From: a virus
Length of the DNA: 32,576 nt
IMG/VR virus record: IMGVR_UViG_3300032223_000873
Coordinates: 1-32,576 of that record
Reading direction: 5' to 3' (one strand)
The notes beneath the pieces are model-generated. The model saw only the letters and a program-made list of their open reading frames with translations. It was not told the DNA's origin and did no database searches. This document shows positions 1 to 7,840 of this stretch, piece by piece. How positions within the stretch are numbered: position 1 is the stretch's first letter; each line of letters opens with the position of its first letter. Position numbers and translations under genes: made by a program.

Positions 1-1
1 A

Positions 2-193
2 TCAACCCTTTCGAGCGCGATAAACTTGGGAGAAAAATTTCCCGCCGCATTGAATGACGCCATCGAGCGGCATATCAACTTCCTGGTGCGAGCAATGGAA
101 CTTCATGTTTCGTAGCTTAAAGAAAACACATTTTTGGCACATTTCAGGTTCATGCCACGACATCTCATCAATGCTGTCATCCATCAAGGTCAT
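2..193 (-). CDS. Small Cys-containing hypothetical protein
   Basis: A 63-residue protein of unknown function. Four cysteines (C19 and C22 as CxxC, then C34 and C49) suggest a small zinc-binding knuckle, which is inference from spacing only. It has no signal peptide or membrane segment. Its ATG overlaps the stop of the upstream phosphoesterase gene as ATGA, so it is probably translationally coupled as the last gene of the leftward operon inside this window. The stop codon lies at the window edge, so the gene is complete. I do not recognise the family. Confidence 0.7.
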   Translation of the reverse strand: MTLMDDSIDEMSWHEPEMCQKCVFFKLRNMKFHCSHQEVDMPLDGVIQCGGKFFSQVYRARKG

Positions 194-1236
194 TTGTTTC
201 TAAGGAACGTCAGATACTCTGCGCCTTCCTCCGGGTTCCACCAGACCTTGACCATATCAGGGTGACTGGGAGGCAAGTAAGGGTTAATCGTTGTCAACAC
301 GCACGGCGATAGCGCGTTATCCCTAAACCCCTTTTCTTTGGCAAAACGGTCATAGACCTTGTACGAAGCCACTTTGATAGCGTGCATCGTAATACCGGCG
401 ATGGGGTCTTTGAGGACGCTGTAGGCGCTCTCATGTTTGTGACCGGCGACGTACACATGGTCGCGGGTGCCCATCATCGCGGCCTTCATGGGGCCATGCG
501 CCGGGTTCCAGATTGAGGAACCTGCAAAGTCATGGCGGGCATTGACACGAACTTCAGCCCCGTTAGGGAACCGCAGCGCAATCCGGGCCTCTGAGGCTTT
601 GTAGAGCGCCCCCTGCTGTCGCGCTATCCATTTGAGCGGATCACCGGCCCCTGACCATAGATCATGGTTTCCGCCGATCATATATAGCCACTGGCAACGG
701 TTTACGAACCAGTCGGCCAGCTTCCACGCCTGAACGGCTGATGTGGACTGCTCCGCGTAAAGCCTTGCCAATCGACCTGTCCAATTGTTGAGCGTGTCCC
801 CTACATTGGCCCCGAACAAGCCTTCGGTATTGTTCACAAGGGCCGTATGGCGCTCCAGAGCCTCAATATCGGTGCCATCATCGTCCACATGGGGATCGCC
901 AAAATGGAGGATGCCGATAGGGCCGGAGATTTTGACTTTGACCGGGATCAGCTTGGTGGCTTCTTCGTGGGAAGCCTTATGGGCAAACTGGCGCTTTCGG
1001 TGGGCGACCAATTCCTCGATGCTGATGTCTTCTTCAGGGATCGAGGCAACCACAAAATCAGGCGGGGGAATTCGGGTAGGGGCTGAAATTTCAACGCCCC
1101 GAGATTTTATGATCGCTAATCGAGCCATGAACCGCCTTTCGCTCAGCCCTACTGCGCGAGAGGCTCTAGGCCTATTTCCGTTATTCTCTTTTAGCGCGTC
1201 AAGGATTTGTTCGTCGGTAGCAACTCTAGCAACCAC
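190..1236 (-). CDS. Calcineurin-like metallophosphoesterase with N-terminal helix-turn-helix
   Basis: A 348-residue protein with the full metallophosphoesterase metal-site series: D114-x-H116, GD at 146-147, GNHD at 189-192, H235 and GHKH at 265-268. These ligands build the dinuclear metal centre of the calcineurin/Mre11-type fold, so hydrolysis of a phosphodiester or phosphomonoester is expected; the substrate cannot be read from sequence. Residues 7-45 (ILDALKENNGN then SRAVGLSERRF) look like a small Fis-type helix-turn-helix, suggesting DNA binding. The start is a GTG with AGGTG five bases upstream. It lies downstream of the lysis genes, an unusual place for a nuclease-like enzyme. Confidence 0.85.
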   Translation of the reverse strand: MVARVATDEQILDALKENNGNRPRASRAVGLSERRFMARLAIIKSRGVEISAPTRIPPPDFVVASIPEEDISIEELVAHRKRQFAHKASHEEATKLIPVKVKISGPIGILHFGDPHVDDDGTDIEALERHTALVNNTEGLFGANVGDTLNNWTGRLARLYAEQSTSAVQAWKLADWFVNRCQWLYMIGGNHDLWSGAGDPLKWIARQQGALYKASEARIALRFPNGAEVRVNARHDFAGSSIWNPAHGPMKAAMMGTRDHVYVAGHKHESAYSVLKDPIAGITMHAIKVASYKVYDRFAKEKGFRDNALSPCVLTTINPYLPPSHPDMVKVWWNPEEGAEYLTFLRNK

Positions 1237-1243
1237 GTTTCAC

Positions 1244-1525
1244 CTATTCGGCTGTGTCTTCAGCTTGGGCAAGCAGGCCGCCGAGGCCATCGACAAATGC
1301 CTCATTGCTGTAAAGACGATGATTGAGAAAGTAAAGGGCGGCATGGATTTTTTCGTGCCAAAGCGCGTGTAAAAGCTGATCCCGGCGAACCTTCAGCAGC
1401 TTGATGCTGTTGTCGGTCGGGTTGAAAATTCCAACCGCATCCTCGTACTGCCACTCTTTTTTTGGCACCACTTCAACACTGATTGTTTGGCCGAGCATCT
1501 GAAAGGAGGCAGGGATACGTTTCAC
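1244..1525 (-). CDS. Small putative zinc metallopeptidase (HExxH)
   Basis: A 93-residue protein with H57-E-K-I-H61 inside a hydrophobic helix (LLHALWHEKIHAAL), the zincin HExxH signature. E75 or D79 further on could be the third ligand, as in SprT-like or ImmA/IrrE-like phage peptidases. The first half is beta-rich (residues 10-47), which fits those minimal families. The GTG start overlaps the endolysin stop (GTGA) and has a GAGGAG Shine-Dalgarno. What it cleaves is unknown: it could be a virion maturation, lysis or host-directed protease. The motif is clear, the family assignment is not. Confidence 0.6.
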   Translation of the reverse strand: MKRIPASFQMLGQTISVEVVPKKEWQYEDAVGIFNPTDNSIKLLKVRRDQLLHALWHEKIHAALYFLNHRLYSNEAFVDGLGGLLAQAEDTAE

Positions 1526-1941
1526 ACAATCTCCTCGCCATCTTGTAACTGCTTCAAGGTTTTGCCGCCAGTATATTGAAAATGCGGCGATTCTCTAAAA
1601 GTTTTCCAGTCCCCGGCCCATTCTAGCCCCGCCGCTTTTCCCAATTCACCCACCTTAAACCAAATAGGGGCGCTGTCATTCCAGACAGGCTTCCCGTTTA
1701 CAAGCGGGACAACATCTACTGCACAGCGAAAATTGTGAAAAGACTGCCCACCCTTGGCTTTTGTGACAATCAGGCCGGGTTTAGTTCTGCCCTGCGCGTA
1801 TAACGCATCCTGAGCCTCTACATCCCGATAAGTGCTAGTAACCAGTAGGTCTATACCGGCCCCATCACACGCCGCTATAAACGCTTCGGTGCGGACTTTA
1901 ACGGGGGGCAGCAAATCGTCCAATTTGCGCGAATTAATCAC
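1522..1941 (-). CDS. Endolysin, M15-family L,D/D,D-peptidase
   Basis: A 139-residue peptidoglycan peptidase of the VanY/L-alanyl-D-glutamate peptidase (M15) type. The zinc ligands are H69 and D76 in S-F-H-N-F-R-C-A-V-D and H120 in E-S-P-H-F-Q; TSTYRD (residues 35-40) is the usual strand before the active site. It would cut the peptide stems of the host wall during lysis. I chose the GTG at 1941, which overlaps the holin TGA by two bases. A longer GTG start at 2031 would run about 90 bases into the holin gene and adds an unconvincing N-terminus. No signal peptide is seen, so release depends on the holin next door. Confidence 0.85.
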   Translation of the reverse strand: MINSRKLDDLLPPVKVRTEAFIAACDGAGIDLLVTSTYRDVEAQDALYAQGRTKPGLIVTKAKGGQSFHNFRCAVDVVPLVNGKPVWNDSAPIWFKVGELGKAAGLEWAGDWKTFRESPHFQYTGGKTLKQLQDGEEIV

Positions 1942-2339
1942 TTTTTGAAGGCCGTCATTATTGGAACGGCAACCTTCTCTGCGCTCCTGCCAATGACATA
2001 CCCACCCAGGCCGATCTTGAGCAGTTCCCACGCCTGTTCAGCTAGCCGGTTAGGCAGCCAGTTAAACGAATCGCACACCACAAGGGCCAAAAAGGTCAGC
2101 ATCGTGATCGGTCGCCAGTTGCGGGCGATCCAGCTTTGGCTGTTGGCTTCGGCCTGAATGATCTTGCTTTGGGCATCGAGAAGTTGTTTCTCGTAGTCCA
2201 TAGTTTGAGAAGCCGCCTGCATCTGGGCCTCAAGCATTTTCTGCTGAAGCTGTATTTTTGCGTCGCCAGAAGGCAGCACATGGTCGATAACGTCGGCTAT
2301 CGGCTTGAAGATGCCAGAGACAAGATCAAACCAGCCCAT
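1938..2339 (-). CDS. Holin, three-TM GTA-type family
   Basis: A 133-residue protein that permeabilises the inner membrane to release the endolysin. After an amphipathic N-terminus (GWFDLVSGIFKPIADVIDHV) comes a helical segment rich in Gln and Lys, then the landmark SQSWIARNWRPITML followed by hydrophobic segments around residues 78-95 and 105-125. This W-x-x-R-N-W-R-P pattern is typical of the holin family first named from gene transfer agents (PF11351, from memory). It lies directly upstream of the endolysin, with stop and start codons overlapping, as expected for a lysis cassette. Confidence 0.85.
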   Translation of the reverse strand: MGWFDLVSGIFKPIADVIDHVLPSGDAKIQLQQKMLEAQMQAASQTMDYEKQLLDAQSKIIQAEANSQSWIARNWRPITMLTFLALVVCDSFNWLPNRLAEQAWELLKIGLGGYVIGRSAEKVAVPIMTAFKK

Positions 2340-2340
2340 G

Positions 2341-2523
2341 CTATTTCCCTAGCGCCTTGGTCTTTTTGTAGTGATAACGAATGGCGAACAAGCCAGCAAT
2401 GATGGCAATGACACCGGCACAAAACTGCACAATCGGCAACGCATCTGCCGCCCATGCCGTTACTGCCCCAGCTGTACTAATCCCGGTTGCTACATCGGCC
2501 ACCCTTGTATGTTGCTCGTACAT
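2341..2523 (-). CDS. Small membrane protein, second holin or antiholin candidate
   Basis: A 60-residue protein with hydrophobic stretches at about residues 16-27 and 31-48 and a basic tail (RYHYKKTKALGK). Two short helices with a positively charged C-terminus resemble small class II holins. It sits just upstream of the three-TM holin gene, so a role as partner, antiholin or pinholin is plausible. The exact lysis role is inference from topology and neighbourhood only. Confidence 0.65.
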   Translation of the reverse strand: MYEQHTRVADVATGISTAGAVTAWAADALPIVQFCAGVIAIIAGLFAIRYHYKKTKALGK

Positions 2524-2536
2524 CGCATAGCTTCCT

Positions 2537-2959
2537 TTAAGTCCTGCCTGCGCTCAAAACCGGGAAGCCGTTGTCGGCGTACCAGCCTGCCTGAAAATAC
2601 CATTTTCCGTTTTTGCTGACCCACTTGTAAAACGGGCCAGTATTTTTCCACCGAAACACAAACCGGAGGTTGTTGGCGCTGTTGCGCCACGCGCTCCACA
2701 AGTACGCCCTCAAGTACACGTTCTTAACCTGCTGAGCATAGAACGGCGCACCGATTACCCCATCCTCATCGTTGCCCCAAATGACATCAACCCACCGCCA
2801 TTTCCAGACAGCGATCTGGCGGGTCGGCCAGTGAATGCTTTCGGTATAGACCCACTGCCCGCGAGCAGCCAATGGGGCCAGCAAAAACCACCCCACGACC
2901 ATGCACACAAAGGCCACGATCTGCACAAAGATGAAGTAAAGCCAACCCAATGCTTTCAT
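2537..2959 (-). CDS. Membrane-anchored hypothetical protein of the lysis/tail junction
   Basis: A 140-residue protein starting at MKALGWLYFIF. One strong transmembrane segment (residues 4-31, ending VGWFLLAP) is followed by a Trp- and Arg-rich soluble domain ending in KWYFQAGWYADNGFPVL. Similar one-helix Trp-rich proteins are common near phage lysis genes, but I cannot name a function. An upstream TTG at 3001 would add 14 basic residues; I prefer the ATG at 2959 because the TTG has no ribosome site and the extension looks unnatural. The ATG follows the stop of a 15-codon micro-ORF by one base. Confidence 0.65.
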   Translation of the reverse strand: MKALGWLYFIFVQIVAFVCMVVGWFLLAPLAARGQWVYTESIHWPTRQIAVWKWRWVDVIWGNDEDGVIGAPFYAQQVKNVYLRAYLWSAWRNSANNLRFVFRWKNTGPFYKWVSKNGKWYFQAGWYADNGFPVLSAGRT

Positions 2960-2960
2960 A

Positions 2961-3008
2961 TCAATTTGTCTTGGTGTTGTTCTGCGTCGGGCCAGCCGCA
3001 AAACTCAT
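2961..3008 (-). CDS. Possible 15-codon micro-ORF linking two genes
   Basis: The ATG overlaps the TGA of the tail-fibre gene (ATGA) and the TGA lies one base before the ATG of the next gene (TGATATG). The peptide would be MSFAAGPTQNNTKTN. An AAAAGGCG tract just upstream could bind the ribosome. It might simply carry ribosomes across the 48-base gap by reinitiation. No homology is claimed and chance is a real alternative. Confidence 0.25.
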   Translation of the reverse strand: MSFAAGPTQNNTKTN

Positions 3009-4519
3009 GCGAACGCCTTTTGCAGCGTGGTGTACCAGAACCCGGTCGATGATCGGTAGGTAGCCGTTACCATGTCAACGGAATTGGCAGCGGTAGAGAG
3101 AACGCCAGCCGAGCCACCCGGCCACTTGAAGCTGGTCGGCCATGTCATCGTGCGCGAGCCGGTGCCATCCTGCGTGATAAACCATCTTATCGTCTGGCCG
3201 TCCTGCGGGTTGCTGATGGTCGGAGCCGTGGTCACGTTGGCCGTGAAGGTCGTTGTAAACGCGTTGCTCTTGGTGCAATCGACCGTCATCGCCGTGGCCG
3301 AGAACGTCACAGCCGAAGGCGGGGTTGCCGAAGAACCGTTAACCGTCAGGCCCGCATTGGTCGTACCACCCGTTGCAGCAGTAACCGTGAGGGCTGCGCC
3401 AGAAGTCGGCGCATTGATTGTTACGTTGCCGCCGGAGGCAATAGTCATTCTTGACGTACTGCCATTAGTGCCAAAATTCAGACCGCCACTAGCTGCTGCG
3501 ACAACGCCAAAATCAGCAGATGATCCGCCCGACACAACGCTATCGCCAGAACCAATATACCCGTTTGCGGAACCGCTGCGATTGAACTGGATATATGAAT
3601 TCGAAGTGATTCCACGCAGAACGGCAACCGCTGCGCCAGAAACGGCAGTTACATCAAATGCGATACCACTACTCGGCGCATTGATTGTGACGTTGCCCCC
3701 GGAAGAAATCTGCACATTGCGCGTACCGTTGGTGACAAGAGCTATGCCGTGAGCAGTACTGGTTCCTATGTTGAACTGGCTTGACCCGAAATCCAACTGT
3801 GCGGTAATCGTCCCGTTGGACATGGTTTGCGGGACAGTCGCGCCAGCGGCACTAACCAGCGCGAGAGTTGTCCCGCTGCTTGGCGCAGCAATGCTAAACC
3901 CGCCCGTGCTGTTGTTATAGGTCAGCGTCGAGCCGCCCAATACACCGCTGTTGTTGTACTGAAGCTGGGTGTTGGAGCCAGCAGCGGCAACCGTAGTATT
4001 TAGATTGCTAATAATCTGAAATTGGGTGCCGTCATAAACGACAACAATGATCTCACCAGAGGAAATATCACCGGCTGACAAGGCATTAGCGCCGTTGCTG
4101 GTAATAGCTTTAGCGCCAAGCCCATTGATGTTAAGCGTCACTGCGCCCGTATTGGCACCAACGGCAACGAAATAGAACATTTGACCAGCCGTGTAGGTCG
4201 TGATGGCCGGGGTCAAGGTGCCTGTAATCGTATTGGTGCCGCTAATCGAGCCGATCAGCTTGGCAACCGTGGACTGAACCTGACCAATGGTGGAGGCATC
4301 CGTATTGTTGGTGCCCTCACCAAGCCCGGTGATTTTAAAATTGTTCATCGGAATGTTGGCAGAAACAGAAGTCTGCCCATCCCGAGTGATGCAGTTACTA
4401 AGGCCATTAGCCAAGTCGGCAGTCAGCGCATTGAACGTGGTGCTGCTGATAACAGTGCCCGTCACAACGGGCTGGCCGGACGAATTAATAAGGAATGTGC
4501 CGCTGCCGTTGAAACTCAT
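3005..4519 (-). CDS. Tail fibre protein
   Basis: A 504-residue, Gly/Ser/Thr/Asn-rich beta protein. The N-terminal part (INSSGQPVVTGTVIS, then PMNNFKITGLGEGTNNTDA) is the common phage fibre start that describes a shaft attachment and a short trimeric stalk. The middle contains three related segments around SIAAPSSGTTLALVSAAGA, NVTINAPSSGIAFDV and NVTINAPTSGAALTV, suggesting stacked repeat modules. The C-terminus (SNPQDGQTIRWFITQDGTG through GFWYTT) resembles a tail-fibre tip or stabilising domain. No lyase or sialidase motif and no chaperone-type autocleavage domain is visible. Location just before lysis genes fits a late tail gene. It is the probable receptor-binding protein. Confidence 0.8.
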   Translation of the reverse strand: MSFNGSGTFLINSSGQPVVTGTVISSTTFNALTADLANGLSNCITRDGQTSVSANIPMNNFKITGLGEGTNNTDASTIGQVQSTVAKLIGSISGTNTITGTLTPAITTYTAGQMFYFVAVGANTGAVTLNINGLGAKAITSNGANALSAGDISSGEIIVVVYDGTQFQIISNLNTTVAAAGSNTQLQYNNSGVLGGSTLTYNNSTGGFSIAAPSSGTTLALVSAAGATVPQTMSNGTITAQLDFGSSQFNIGTSTAHGIALVTNGTRNVQISSGGNVTINAPSSGIAFDVTAVSGAAVAVLRGITSNSYIQFNRSGSANGYIGSGDSVVSGGSSADFGVVAAASGGLNFGTNGSTSRMTIASGGNVTINAPTSGAALTVTAATGGTTNAGLTVNGSSATPPSAVTFSATAMTVDCTKSNAFTTTFTANVTTAPTISNPQDGQTIRWFITQDGTGSRTMTWPTSFKWPGGSAGVLSTAANSVDMVTATYRSSTGFWYTTLQKAFA

Positions 4520-6054
4520 TACTGTTGCTCCTGATTCAAGCCCTGATTTTGCAATGCCGATCTGATAACGGCCCGTTGGGAATCATCCATACTGTAATTA
4601 GACAAAGCCCTCGCAAGCAAAGGATTTGCTGCATTTTGTGCATTGAGATTCTGATACCACTTTGACAATGCCAAAGCACGAGCAGGCCCACCAGCCAAAA
4701 TGACACCGCCAGTTAAAGGATGTCCGGTCGCAAAAGCACCTGTTGCTGCTATAGGCTCAAGTTTTGAAACTCCGGGAGTAGGCACTTTTGCGGCTTCACG
4801 GACAAATTTAGGGTTAGCCAATGAAAAATTAGCAATATCAAGCAAATTGCCACTAAGCGGAGCGCCTTTATCAAGATTGCGTCCCAAGCCGGGGCCAGAA
4901 ACATCACCCGTCGCAACATTGAGATTTTTTTCAACAGAATAAGTTTTTGCAATTTCGCGACGCGCATTTTGCAAATCTGCAACTAATTCTGGTTTGCCAT
5001 TTTGGGTAGCAATCAAATCAATATCTTTTTCAAGACCATTGACTTGGTCTTTATATGACCGAGCTTTTTGCAAATCTTCCGCACTGCCGGTTCTAGCTGC
5101 GGAATTGTAATAATCCCGCATATTTTCCCTAGCGACCTTTAAATCCTGAAGAACATCGGGAGGGTTCAATTTAACAATTGAAACTTTTGGCTGATTTGTA
5201 AGTGAATCAATCCCGGTTGTAACAGGCTTATCAGTTACAGGCATTTCTGCAATTTGCTTATAAGGCGCAGAAAGTTCTTTTCTCAAATCATCCAATTTGC
5301 CTTCGGTAATAGGTTTATTAGCCGGAATACCAATTTCTGCGCGAGAAAGATCGTTAATAACTTCTTGATTACGAAGCTGGCTTTCCTGAGTGATTGCAGC
5401 TTTGCCGCCAATACTTTCAAGGATTTTATTAAACCCACTAGGATTAATTGCCGAAGGCGGCGTTACAAATCCTTGTTCACGCGCCCGTGCGTTAATAGCG
5501 TTTTCAGGCGCATTGCGAGATTGCTGTTCAAGCAAATCAGCAAGCCTTGATCTTGCGGCAGCACTTGTCGCACCAGCAACAGCCGGAGTAGCCATTGAAG
5601 CAAGCGCCCCGGCAATAGGACTGCCGGTCACTTCGGTTGCTGCTTGGCCTGCTGCTCCACCAAGGCCGCTTATAGCCATGTTGCCCAAAGCGGATCGGAC
5701 GCTATTGGCAGGATTAATCAATGCACCGCCTACACCCTGACCAGCAACATCCAAAATGCGTTGGCCGGTTGTGGCCGGAGCAATGTCATTAATCAAACCA
5801 ACTTTTTTCAAACCTTTAGAAACAAAATTGGGCTGCTCAATGACATTAGGCACAAGATCGGGACGGCCAAATGCAAGTGGAACCTGACTAATTGCCGCAA
5901 TACCAAGGTTTGCAATGTTGGTAGGAGTATTCAGCACAGCGTCAGGAACAGATGCAATTCCCTTCCAAAGAGAATTAGCCAAAACAGCCGCATTGGATGG
6001 CTTGGGAGCTACAACATCCCAATCATTTGAAACAACATCCCATTCAGATGCCAT
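4519..6054 (-). CDS. Putative internal virion/DNA-ejection protein (511 aa)
   Basis: A 511-residue structural-type protein, not assignable to a named family. The N-terminus carries a duplicated peptide, EWDVV then DWDVV, reminiscent of the short repeated motifs that open many large phage internal-virion proteins. Residues about 85-170 are Gly/Ala-rich with membrane-active character (GGALINPANS, SIAGALASMATPAVAG); residues about 180-370 are charged and helical, probably coiled coil. Base composition is lower than the capsid genes (a typical 60-base line counts 21 G+C). It overlaps neighbours by a base or two at each end in the tail module, so an ejected protein is a reasonable guess. Confidence 0.6.
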   Translation of the reverse strand: MASEWDVVSNDWDVVAPKPSNAAVLANSLWKGIASVPDAVLNTPTNIANLGIAAISQVPLAFGRPDLVPNVIEQPNFVSKGLKKVGLINDIAPATTGQRILDVAGQGVGGALINPANSVRSALGNMAISGLGGAAGQAATEVTGSPIAGALASMATPAVAGATSAAARSRLADLLEQQSRNAPENAINARAREQGFVTPPSAINPSGFNKILESIGGKAAITQESQLRNQEVINDLSRAEIGIPANKPITEGKLDDLRKELSAPYKQIAEMPVTDKPVTTGIDSLTNQPKVSIVKLNPPDVLQDLKVARENMRDYYNSAARTGSAEDLQKARSYKDQVNGLEKDIDLIATQNGKPELVADLQNARREIAKTYSVEKNLNVATGDVSGPGLGRNLDKGAPLSGNLLDIANFSLANPKFVREAAKVPTPGVSKLEPIAATGAFATGHPLTGGVILAGGPARALALSKWYQNLNAQNAANPLLARALSNYSMDDSQRAVIRSALQNQGLNQEQQ

Positions 6055-7454
6055 TACTGAATCCTCGTCGGCTGTCCATTTTTAAGCGTCCAAGTTTGAC
6101 CATTTTTAAAAGTCGTCGGAACATTTTCTTTAAGCTGTTTGATAGCTTCTGCTGGCGGCATTGCTGAAGATTTAGAAGCAGAAGAAAAAGCCGATTTTGC
6201 CTCATCAGTCAAAAATCTATCTTCAAAATTGGAATTTCCAGTGCCAGCTTGATATTGCTGTTTAAGCGAACCAAGCTGCCCACGAATAAGCGTTTTTCCA
6301 TGCTGGATAGCATCATGCAAAACTTGCGGAGAATAAGGGCCAGAAAGCCTTTCCATAAGAGCTTGACGTTCAGATTCGCCACCGGGTGCACCAGCAGCAG
6401 CTTTTTGAAGCTCATCACCAACCAACTGAGCAATCAGTTTTTTATCATTTGGAATCGGGCTTCCTGTTTGCTCTTGCCACCACTGCTGAGCCTGATTAAT
6501 CAATTTGCTATCGCCAGAATTAAGCCCCTGAACAAATTCGTCAAGATGATCAAGATGCTGAGCGGCAGTATTCATTGAGCGAATAAGATTTGCTTCTTTT
6601 CCAGAAGTAAACCCATATTCAGTTTTACTAGCAGCAGCAAGATTTCTTTGTGCTTGTGCAATAACTGTTGGATCAGCGCCATTTGCTTTAAGTTTTTGAG
6701 CAACAGTATTTTGAAACTTAACCATCAAACCAGCATTGCGACCAAGCCCAGTCATTGCAGTCTTGTCGCCCGCAATATAACGATCAGCAAGATCGTTAAG
6801 AGCATCACCGCTAATTTCTGGAGTATTGTTTGCCGCAGTTGTTGATTCTTTAGCAATCGCTAAATCATAAGTTTTCCTGCGAGGATCGTTTTTATCCAAC
6901 GCATCACGTTCTGACATAAGTTTTGCCAATGTCGTTGTCGCTTCTTTTTGAGGCTTAACAACAGGTTCCAAATCGGCGTAATTATGACTTTGATTGAATT
7001 TAACCAAACTATCAGGCGTGTAATCATTGGGCTTAACTTCACCAATCGCAGAAGGCTTTGGAGCCAATGCCGTCTGCACAATCGAAGCAAGCGCAGGGCT
7101 TTCCTGAAGCGCAACACGGCCAGCATCAGACATCGCGTGTTGAAGGGCCGTATCCTTATCATTAGCCTTAAGGCTATTAAGGATATTGCCGGTCACTTCC
7201 TGAACGGCTTGAGCCTTCTGCTGCTGTAGCGCCTGCTGACGCTGCATCACATCCTGCTGCTGTTTATTGGCGCTATAGCCGCCAAGTATTTTGGCAAGCA
7301 TCTGGGACGGCGCAATCTGGGCCTGAATGCCCAGATACGTCGGAACGTCAATAGGCTCCATGCTCTGCTGCTGCAACAAATCAGCGAGCTTCTGGCGGCG
7401 CTGCAAATCTGCCGCTTGAGTATCATAATTGGTTGCAACAAAAGTGTTTGGCAT
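6054..7454 (-). CDS. Putative internal virion/ejection protein, coiled coil (466 aa)
   Basis: A 466-residue, Gln- and Ala-rich helical protein. Residues 15-100 (LQRRQKLADLLQQQSM through QQQKAQAVQEV) look like an extended coiled coil. The centre has an ordered helical part around the NTAAQHLDHLDEFVQGL and AQQWWQEQTGSPIPNDKK segments, and the C-terminus ends in a small beta element, FKNGQTWTLKNGQPTRIQ, often seen at the end of podovirus internal proteins. Its stop adjoins the start of the 511-aa gene. DNA transfer into the host or core-protein function is inferred from position and composition. Confidence 0.6.
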   Translation of the reverse strand: MPNTFVATNYDTQAADLQRRQKLADLLQQQSMEPIDVPTYLGIQAQIAPSQMLAKILGGYSANKQQQDVMQRQQALQQQKAQAVQEVTGNILNSLKANDKDTALQHAMSDAGRVALQESPALASIVQTALAPKPSAIGEVKPNDYTPDSLVKFNQSHNYADLEPVVKPQKEATTTLAKLMSERDALDKNDPRRKTYDLAIAKESTTAANNTPEISGDALNDLADRYIAGDKTAMTGLGRNAGLMVKFQNTVAQKLKANGADPTVIAQAQRNLAAASKTEYGFTSGKEANLIRSMNTAAQHLDHLDEFVQGLNSGDSKLINQAQQWWQEQTGSPIPNDKKLIAQLVGDELQKAAAGAPGGESERQALMERLSGPYSPQVLHDAIQHGKTLIRGQLGSLKQQYQAGTGNSNFEDRFLTDEAKSAFSSASKSSAMPPAEAIKQLKENVPTTFKNGQTWTLKNGQPTRIQ

Positions 7455-7466
7455 GGCTAGCTCCGA

Positions 7467-7823
7467 TCAATAACCCATCTTGGCGTTAGACACCTGCGGG
7501 GAAAGTCCAAACTGCGGCTTTGGCTGATTAGGCGTCATGGTGCGACCAAAAGCGTTCATCGCGTTCTGCTGGCCCATGCCTATCTGATTGCCAAGACCCA
7601 TTTGCGGAGAATTCGGAAGTGTCTGACCATCCGGGGTATTCATAAACTCAACAGGGATAGCGCCACCAGCCGGTGCAGAAGGCTGCGTAGAAGCAGGCGG
7701 AACCATCATCGGGGCGCGAGGGGCCATGCCCAAAACATTAGAGGCATTGCCACGAAGCTGAAGCGCCTGAGCAATATTTTGGGGACTCATTCCAAACTTA
7801 TTAAATGGCGGTCGGTTATACAT
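7467..7823 (-). CDS. Small Pro/Met/Gln-rich virion-associated protein
   Basis: A 118-residue low-complexity protein rich in Pro, Met, Gln and Asn, probably largely disordered. The start ATG (MYNRPPFNKFGM) has a clear GGAGA ribosome site seven or eight bases upstream; a TTG at 7853 would extend it into the neighbouring gene and lacks support. It lies among the presumptive ejection proteins, so it may be a minor internal component or assembly linker. I recognise no family. Confidence 0.6.
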   Translation of the reverse strand: MYNRPPFNKFGMSPQNIAQALQLRGNASNVLGMAPRAPMMVPPASTQPSAPAGGAIPVEFMNTPDGQTLPNSPQMGLGNQIGMGQQNAMNAFGRTMTPNQPKPQFGLSPQVSNAKMGY

Positions 7824-7840
7824 AAAATTCTCCGTAAAAA

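Noticed and set aside
3072-3752. 226-codon plus-strand frame opposite the tail fibre gene
   Set aside because: Pro/Val/Ala-rich shadow of the Gly/Thr/Asn-rich fibre frame; no start context.
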